DNA of 64,000 bases, taken from Lamellibrachia satsuma (lineage: Eukaryota > Annelida > Polychaeta > Sabellida > Siboglinidae). The notes below the pieces were generated by a model. The model did no database searches. It was not told where the DNA came from and saw only the letters and a program-made list of their open reading frames with translations. Position numbers and translations under genes: made by a program. The stretch covers positions 2,013,501-2,077,500 of the forward strand of contig BSQZ01000060.1 in assembly GCA_033239005.1 (NCBI GenBank). Reading direction: 5' to 3'. Every line of letters begins with the position of its first letter. Within the stretch, counting starts at the first letter, position 1. Of the stretch, positions 57,601 to 64,000 are shown in pieces.

Positions 57601-57856
57601 TGTTAAATTGAGGTGTCCCACTGCTGTTACATTAGTTTATGTTTGTTAAATTGAGGTGTCCCACTGCTGTTCCATTGGTTTATGTTTTGTTAAATTGAGG
57701 TGTCCCACTGCTGTTACATTAGTTTATGTTTGTTAAATTGAGGTGTTCCACTGCTGTTACATTGGTTTGTTTTGTTAAATTGAGGTGTCCCACTGCTGTT
57801 ACATTAGTTTATGTTTGTTAAATTGAGGTGTCCCACTGCTGTTACATTGGTTTATG
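54668..57856. repeat. 44-bp minisatellite, about 73 copies
   Basis: Unit GGTTTATGTTTTGTTAAATT, GAGGTG[T/A][C/T]CCACTGCTGT, TACATT. Variants include a 43-bp TATGTTTGTT form, a 40-bp GGTTTGTTTTG form, GTGACCC and TTCCAATGG. The rare TTCCAATGG/TTCCATTGG marker occurs at 55618, 56449, 56841 and 57670 with the same neighbours, showing block duplication. Stops in every frame, so clearly non-coding. Confidence 0.97.
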
Positions 57857-58139
57857 CAGTGAATCTACCTCGCAGTGAGGCAAAAAGTATTGGAATCCGC
57901 AACTTTTAAACAAACAGCCGATTCCTTCCCCTACCCCCAAAACATGAAAGTTGAGTGAAATATAGGAAATTGATCAAGTTCAAGTTTTTTTTCCATTTTA
58001 TTTTAGCCTATTTGTAACATATGAAATAACATTGATTCACATAGCTCTCATTTATGAATACTTTGATTACACATTTGACTTTTAGCAAATTAAGAGGACA
58101 CAGAGAATGCCTTGTCATCACTAGGTCAGTAGGTTACAA

Positions 58140-58215
58140 AGAACCATCACTCACTCGTGACCATAGCAGGGATCGAACTTAAGGTTTCCTTCCATGAAGG
58201 TACTAATGGTTGCTG
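58140..58215 (-). mobile_element. possible tRNA-like SINE head
   Basis: Minus strand CAGCAACCATTAGTACCTTC then TTAAGTTCGATCCCTGCTAT resembles A and B boxes. No tail identified. Confidence 0.35.
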
Positions 58216-58394
58216 AACAAACTAAATAATAAACGTCAAAATAGTTGCATTTGTCGACATGTTTGAAGCTATGTACAGTTTGTGCAGTGTGCACTATTAC
58301 TATAATGTTGATAATTGAAACACTTGAACAAAGTGCTGTCAGTTTCAATTAATTGTCACTATCTGATTCACTGATATCGCTGCTGTCAAAATTG

Positions 58395-59720
58395 GCAGTA
58401 TACATTGCATGGCTGCATTTTTTCACTGCTCCATGGCAGCGGCAGTCTATGTAACATGCAGTGCTATTCCTGGCGTAAAACAGTTCCTGTTGCATCCTTT
58501 GGTACATCCACAGGATATGGTCTCCGCCATCTGTTGTGGGCAGGCAGGTTGTGTTTGATACACTGGGATAAGCTTGCCATTATCCAGAACCCACCCATAT
58601 TCTTCATACAGTGGGATGATGGGCTTGCAGATATGAGCATTGAGCACTCTTATCTATCGTAGTCGCCAAAGCCGCACGTCTCAAACGCAGAAGGAGAATA
58701 TCTGTTGGAGGTAGCAGTTTCAGCAGCGATGACTTGTTCAAAAACTTGTACACACTGAGCTTTCCAAGATTCGATGCTTTGAATTCATTGCCTCGGTTGG
58801 TGTACGTGGCTATGACAAACTGCCTTGCCTGGTTGATGACAGACACATCTGTGACTGAAACCTGTGTAGTCGGCACGCTCTTAATTCTTCCTTGAAGCCA
58901 CTGCCCAGATCAACTTAAACCCATGGTTGGTGCTAGCTGCTCTTTGCTCCGTGACTCGCAGAGAAAGATCAGAAGTCCCGCCTCGTTGGGCAACACAGAA
59001 AAAAACTCCTGTGGGCTAGGAGCTCAATACTATATGTATTTTCTTCTAAACAGCTCACATCGAATCATGAAGTGCCCAGGCCCAAGTTCCTTCACGTTGT
59101 TCAGACGATGCTCCACTTCCTGCTCTGCATGTTGTCCTGTTTATACGTTGATTAATGTAGAGTTTGTTGTCATAATTGGGTTTGTCTCCAGTGCTGCCAT
59201 CAAGGACCATTTCATTAAGGACCATTTCTGCATCCCTTGCCACGCTTGTTTCGCCATATTCATGGTGTGTATTGGCAGAGTTTAGGTGGAGCATTGACTT
59301 GAGTTGTGAGGAGACAGCTGCAGTGACAGACTTGGTATACATCCACAACAACATTTAAAGTAATGCCATCTAGACCACTCTCTTCCTTGGCATCAGTATT
59401 GTATGCTCGCTCTAGAAGCATGGCAGGGGAGACTCTGTTGTGGTGTCCATCTGCTCTCCGTCCAACAAATGCTACATTTATCAGGGCATTGTGTACTTAA
59501 TTCTGGGGAAGTTTCAGGCCACTTCTTCATCTCAGACAAGTGCAGAGGCAGAGATTGCTGACCATTGCTGACTGTACATCAATGGTATTCTCAAGCAGTA
59601 TTTTCAAGGCAGCTTCAGTGGTTGCCCTTGCGTAGTGTCTTTCTCTGACATCCACATTTTGAATGTATCCCAGTACGTACGCCACACCGCCTCACTCAGG
59701 ATTCTAAAAACCAGAACCAT
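58395..59720 (-). pseudogene. decayed gene with CXC-like cysteine-rich C-terminus
   Basis: Minus-strand pieces in order: VLGYIQNVDVRERHYARATT (about 59670); ALINVAFVGRRADGHHNRVS (about 59490); HHEYGETSVARDAEMVLNEM (about 59260); VINQARQFVIATYTN and KLLPPTDILLL (58835-58700). After a frameshift: PLYEEYGWVLDNGKLIPVYQ, PACPQQMAETISCGCTKGCN, and in another frame ACYIDCRCHGAVKKCSHAM (about 58430). The last part, GWxxxxGxLxPV, PAPxxLxxLIxCxCxxxC, CxCxG, matches a cysteine-rich, CXC-type ending that I associate with uncharacterised repeat-linked protein families of fish and invertebrates. Several frameshifts make it a pseudogene. Function unknown. Confidence 0.5.
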
Positions 59721-60034
59721 GAACAATTATCCAAATTAATTTACAATTATTACAATTCGTAATATCGTCCCAGAAAAGTTAACAATGGCCCTGTTATATC
59801 TATGTATTCGATGCACTGCGTCTTGTCATACACTGGTTAATATGCAGTGAGGCTTACGAACATGTGTAGCAATTTTGTGCTGAGGCAACTTCTTGTGAAA
59901 AAATGTTTGTCGCTTGATAATCATAAGCATTTAACTCCAAACAACAGTTCTAACAATTTGTTTGCACCCAGTTAATGATAATTAATTGCTAGTGATTTAG
60001 AATGTTTATCTCTTGGGGAAATATGTCTTCAGAT

Positions 60035-60840
60035 CAGGGTTGAAAAAATCATGATTTAAAAAAAATTTTAATCAGATTTTTTAAAATTTATTTTATTTAT
60101 TTATTTTTTTTCAATCTGGTATGTAGACATTTATATAGATGTTTATATTTATAAACTCTTTCAAACGTGTTCTATCCAAATTGATTTGGGTACTTGTCTT
60201 AACAGAGGGTACATGATTTTTGCTTACATAAAGACATTAGACAATGTCCACAAGGCCTCACCCCCTCTAGTTGCATAATCTGTCCTGGAAAGGAAAGAAT
60301 GCTGTGTGTCTGAGGCTGTAGCACTGCTAATTGTTGTTTGCTGAGAGGGTGGATTAGCATCTGTCCAGGGCTCTGTGTACTCTATGGGTTTCCAACCAGA
60401 CTGCAAACTGGTACAGTATTAAACAATCTTGGCCCAGACTGTCTCACTTGAGGGAACATACTGAATTGGTAACAACTAGTACAAGCTATAAGTGGACTTT
60501 AACTCAGGGCTTCTGTGTTGAAAAGATACTTGCTCTGGAAGACAAGTTTTTGTGACTTCACTGCATTCAGAAAGTGAATAGCTCAAACATACACAATGTC
60601 ATAAAATATTTGACTATCAGGCTACCTGGTGACAATACAGCTACACAAGTGTGCGCACTTTGTGCTTTTGTATTAAAAAACATACAAAACTTTGTTGATC
60701 TCAATGCTTTTAAACAATTATTTTTGTTAAATTCATATAAATGAGCGATTAAAAAAATCGGAAGTAAAAAAAATCATAAATCAATTATTAGAAAAAATTT
60801 GAAGCGTTTTAAATCAAATGATTTAAATCAAACAACCCTG
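60035..60840. mobile_element. complete 806-bp hAT element with perfect duplication
   Basis: Flanked by CTTCAGAT on both sides (60027-60034 and 60841-60848). Begins CAGGGTTGAAAAAATCATGA and ends, in reverse complement, CAGGGTTGTTTGATTTAAAT. A 60-codon minus-strand frame (60406-60224) with SQQTTISSATASDTQHSF may be a transposase scrap, but it is too short to carry out transposition, so the copy is non-autonomous. Sister copy at 37725-38434. Confidence 0.9.
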
Positions 60841-61200
60841 CTTCAGATGTTTGTAAAATTGGGATAATCTAGTATGTTTAGCAAAAATGGTATCAATCAG
60901 TGTATATCTGTTTGGTAGAACCTTGGTTTCTATGCTACAATTATCCAATTTATGGTGATTCTAGGTATTTACTGCATTTAACTAATATACTGCACTTTAC
61001 TAATATGCTACAGAAATTACTTTTCAGGTGTTTGTAACACTAATCCCTCCATTTTTGAGCTTAGACAAACAGCCTCGAGCTGCTGTTATCGCTCAAAACA
61101 GGGTGAGACATTCAGTCAGAAAGGGTTACAGTGCTAGTTCGCAAGGGCTTCCTCCATGTTTCCAGCACCTTGTTGTTGTTGTCCATCCAGGTTGTGATCC

Positions 61201-61201
61201 T

Positions 61202-61240
<39 letters not shown>
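61201..61240. repeat. (TA)n microsatellite
   Basis: About 18 TA dinucleotides. Confidence 0.95.
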
Positions 61241-61242
<2 letters not shown>

Positions 61243-61271
61243 TATAGCATTCCATGTCTGTTGGACACATT

Positions 61272-61335
61272 TGGCTCCCTGGGTATAGGGCCTTAGAGCC
61301 CTGGCTCCCTGGGTATAGGGCCTTAGAGCCAAGAG
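61272..61335. repeat. 31-bp tandem duplication
   Basis: Two copies of GGCTCCCTGGGTATAGGGCC plus TTAGAGCC. Confidence 0.9.
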
Positions 61336-61959
61336 CATGTCACCATGGCCAGTAGATCATGTATTCATAGGTTTAGACACATGAACAGACAACAACATGA
61401 TATTTTAATGATGTCAATTTATTCCAATACATGTAATAATAATAATGTCTGGCGGATATGCAGAAATAACGTCAGTTTCTGTGGAAAATCCTTGCCCAAG
61501 TCTATGTTATAATTGTAGAATAAACTGTATGTCTGTTACAGCACCTTCACTGCCCATTTGTGCAAGTTTTATGGAATCACAATTAAAAAAAAAATTTTTT
61601 AAACGTTTTTGGCTCGGAAATCATGTTTAACGGAAAGGGTGACATTCAAAAACGCATAACTGTCCAATTATATTTGGTGCATTAAAACACATTTGGGCAG
61701 TCGAGATATTGTTTATACTACATAATATTATATTACAATGATCAGGCGTTGCACCTTTAATTTACAGTTGTCAGACTTAGAATTAGTTAAAATCTGTGAT
61801 GTTGCCACTCATGTTAGTACTATGCAATAATGATGCACCAGTATCCACCGATACATTTATTTATGCTCAGATACAAGAGCATTCTTGATAATACTTGCTA
61901 TTCTGTAAGTCTGTGGTTAACATATTTGCAGGCTTTTGAATGTTAATGATTTAAAAAAA

Positions 61960-62031
61960 ATTTAACAAGATTGCCATTCAAGGCAAAAGGCCCAGATGAG
62001 AAGTGGACAATGAAGCTATTGGCTTATCAAG
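61960..62031 (-). mobile_element. LINE 3'-end fragment
   Basis: In reverse complement: AAGCCAATAGCTTCATTGTC, CACTTCTCATCTGGGCC and TTGAATGGCAATCTTGTTAA followed by an A/T tail. Same 3' end as the LINE at 63.0-63.44 kb. Confidence 0.72.
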
Positions 62032-62142
62032 GGATAAGTTGTGTTTCTAAAATAAATTGTGGGATATTCCAGTCATTAATAACAATTTATTCTTGATAAC
62101 AATTTATTCTTGACACGATATGCAAAATACGAAATGCTGTCA

Positions 62143-62313
62143 AACCTGCATTAAGCGACCACCTGTCATTAACTATCACCTGTCATTAACGACCACAGTT
62201 AACTCCTCCTTTCACAAGAGTTTCACCTGTTAAATTACCTGCATTAAGCTACCACCTGTATTAAGAAACCGCTTTTTGACTATCCATTGAGCGGTCGCTG
62301 CAGCCAGGTTTGT
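62143..62313. mobile_element. pogo-like MITE
   Basis: Left end TCAAACCTGCATTAAGCGAC then CACCTG; right end in reverse complement CAAACCTGGCTGCAGCGACC then GCTCA. Inside there are further copies of CACCTGTCATTAAC and CCTGCATTAAGC. Terminus style and size match non-autonomous pogo/Tigger-like elements; the TA duplication is unclear. Confidence 0.6.
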
Positions 62314-63009
62314 TTGGCGTTTAATTGTTGCAGGATGTTCTGTTACTCTGTAAATCATCAATTGGAGACAAATTGATTTACAGCTGCCCTGTGAATACAG
62401 TGTGATTATATATTAATGTGGGTGAATGACCTGTCTCACACGCTCCATATAACTTCATTTAACATGAGCTGGTAAGGCGATACCAGGGTGTGATTGAGGA
62501 TCAACTTGTCTTTTTTGGAAAGCAGTGCTCATATTTAGTTTTAGATGACACTTGAATAGGTGTCCATCCATCCACACTTGCATGCACTCAGTGTGAGTGA
62601 TGGCTGGTGTGACAGAGCCACGAGACATGTTGTCTGTATCTAGTCTGCCATCTCCATGGGTCCCCACCTGATCCTCGCAGCTACAGTGGATTTACTGCAA
62701 AATCTTTGCCAGTCAAAGAGCGAGCTTTTTCATGAAAACATCTCAGTGTGCGTGGTTGGTGAATGTTTGCAGAAGGACTGGATGTGTAGACTGATTAAAC
62801 ACAGTGTTTTAAACATTAATTCTAAGTTGAGTAATGATTGCATTTATCCAGCAGTGTACAGTTGATCGCAGTACTGTGCTGTGATCATAGGTTAACCAGC
62901 AAAGTTTACGGCTTTAAATCTTCTTCATTTTCCTAGCTCCCCTGACCAGGACGGTCGAAGGGATGCTAGTCAGGTCTGTCTTCTGCTGTGCAAAGTAGAG
63001 TCACTAAAC

Positions 63010-63440
63010 TTTGCTTGGTTCATTATCAGGCCACTTTAAATCTGCCTTCCTTGCATTGTTTCGCAAGGTGAATACAAGTGAGCTATACCAATACATAAGG
63101 ACAAGTCAAAGGTTAAGAGGAGATCAAATTGAAGTTTTTAAGATGTGGAATGGATATGAAGAAATATTGATAGGACATGAGGTAACTTTAGTAAAGGATC
63201 AGTGTAGATTGGATATCAGGAAGTGCTTGTTCTCACAGAGGACAATAAATGAATGGTACAAATTATCTACTGATTGTATAACTGCTAGCAGCGAGAATAT
63301 GTTTAGAACAAGGTTGACACATCTCAGGAGGGCGGGTTACGCATAGATGAAAACATTTTAGACTCTCAGTAAGCCAATGGCTTCCTTGTCCACTTGCCAT
63401 CTGGGCCTTTGCCTTGGATGGCAATCTTGTTAAATAAGAA
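63010..63440 (+). pseudogene. LINE ORF2 C-terminus with 3' UTR
   Basis: Plus strand frame to 63346: RTSQRLRGDQIEVFKMWNGY, then LDIRKCLFSQRTINEWYKLS and SSENMFRTRLTHLRRAGYA. This is the RRxRGDxIEVFKxxNG, FFSxRVxxxWNxLP, NxFKxxLD ending of one LINE ORF2 group. The 3' UTR (63347-63439) ends GATGGCAATCTTGTTAAATA. Three additional 3'-only copies lie at 29.6, 40.6 and 62.0 kb, consistent with 5' truncation during target-primed reverse transcription. Confidence 0.85.
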
Positions 63441-63449
63441 AGACAGATC

Positions 63450-64000
63450 TCATCCATGTGCTTGCTGTTCCCACTACCAAAAATAATATCTGACAACATA
63501 TGCATTTAGAAAGTTCATTTACTGCAGACTTTTTATTTAGATTAGACGTGTGTATGTCAGTCACTGAGGGTCTACCAGCATCAGTGAGAGGCATCTACCC
63601 TAGACAATTACACTGAGAAACTGGACAATTATGAATCTACCATTCTGGACTAAATAAATGACAGATTGTTCTGCAGAAAGTGCGAAGAGTGTAATTTTGA
63701 ACGTTCACTTTGTTCTTGGCAAAAAACAATTGGCTATTTTTATTGCGTCTTTTACTTGCCATGCATAGCAAAGTTGTCTAGCTCATCTACTAATTGTGAC
63801 AGTTCGTAAATGAACACCTGAATTCAGAGGTGTACAGTTGCCACTGTCAGTTACTGTGTGGTTCCACATCTTTCCATGCCAACAACTGTGGCCTCAGGGC
63901 ATCGTTTGACTTGCACGCTTCACTGACTTGTAGACAGGGCACAGTGAAGGTGGCAGGTGTGTGAATTCCTAATGGCTATGTGCTTATGCTTCTCTAATGG
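63450..64000. other. no supported feature
   Basis: No coding or repeat structure recognised at the right edge. Confidence 0.4.

Overview
This is eukaryotic, repeat-dominated DNA, most likely from an invertebrate animal. The evidence is one gene with GT-AG introns, tRNA-derived SINEs with pol III A and B boxes, several families of decayed non-LTR retrotransposons, a Penelope-like element with a GIY-YIG endonuclease, and many hAT-like and pogo-like DNA transposon remnants. Very long clean tandem arrays point to a long-read assembly. A marine lophotrochozoan or invertebrate deuterostome would fit the MADF-BESS gene, the Penelope-like element and the CXC-type cysteine-rich pseudogene, but the species cannot be fixed from sequence alone. 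There are no bacterial-type operons, CRISPR arrays or rRNA genes.

Layout. 0-8 kb: a Penelope-like element inserted into a palindromic MITE, split by a 1.3-kb AT-rich insertion and carrying a 42-bp minisatellite grown from its own coding sequence; then a 21-bp array, a SINE, and a LINE C-terminus carrying a 39-bp array that also grew from its own codons. 8-16 kb: (TA)n, a LINE fragment, a SINE split by a hAT element with a perfect 8-bp target duplication, a fold-back element, another SINE. 16.7-19.2 kb: second palindromic MITE copy, a 1.5-kb polypyrimidine 42-bp array, (TA)n and a 76-bp triplication. 19.4-24 kb: two short hAT MITEs, a coding-like relic, SINEs and short arrays. 24.1-28.1 kb: three-level nest (pogo-like element containing a hAT-like element containing a second pogo-like element). 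28.8-31 kb: AT-rich and 47-bp arrays and a possible lone exon.

33-37.3 kb is the one convincing host gene: a three-exon, 305-residue MADF-BESS protein, preceded by seven GTTGGCAAC motifs and followed by a 27-bp minisatellite and a LINE tail. 37-52 kb: hAT copies, LINE fragments, SINEs, a third palindromic MITE copy, a telomere-like 22-bp array and small arrays. 53-57.9 kb: a perfect (TG)772 tract and a 3.2-kb 44-bp array with higher-order duplication. 58-64 kb: a CXC-like pseudogene, a complete hAT element with perfect target duplication, a pogo-like MITE and LINE 3' ends.

The main theme is how mobile elements and tandem repeats are linked: two arrays are direct expansions of retroelement codons, and the palindromic MITE family repeatedly abuts minisatellites. 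I found no multi-gene pathway; apart from the MADF-BESS gene, almost every open frame is either repeat translation or transposon debris.
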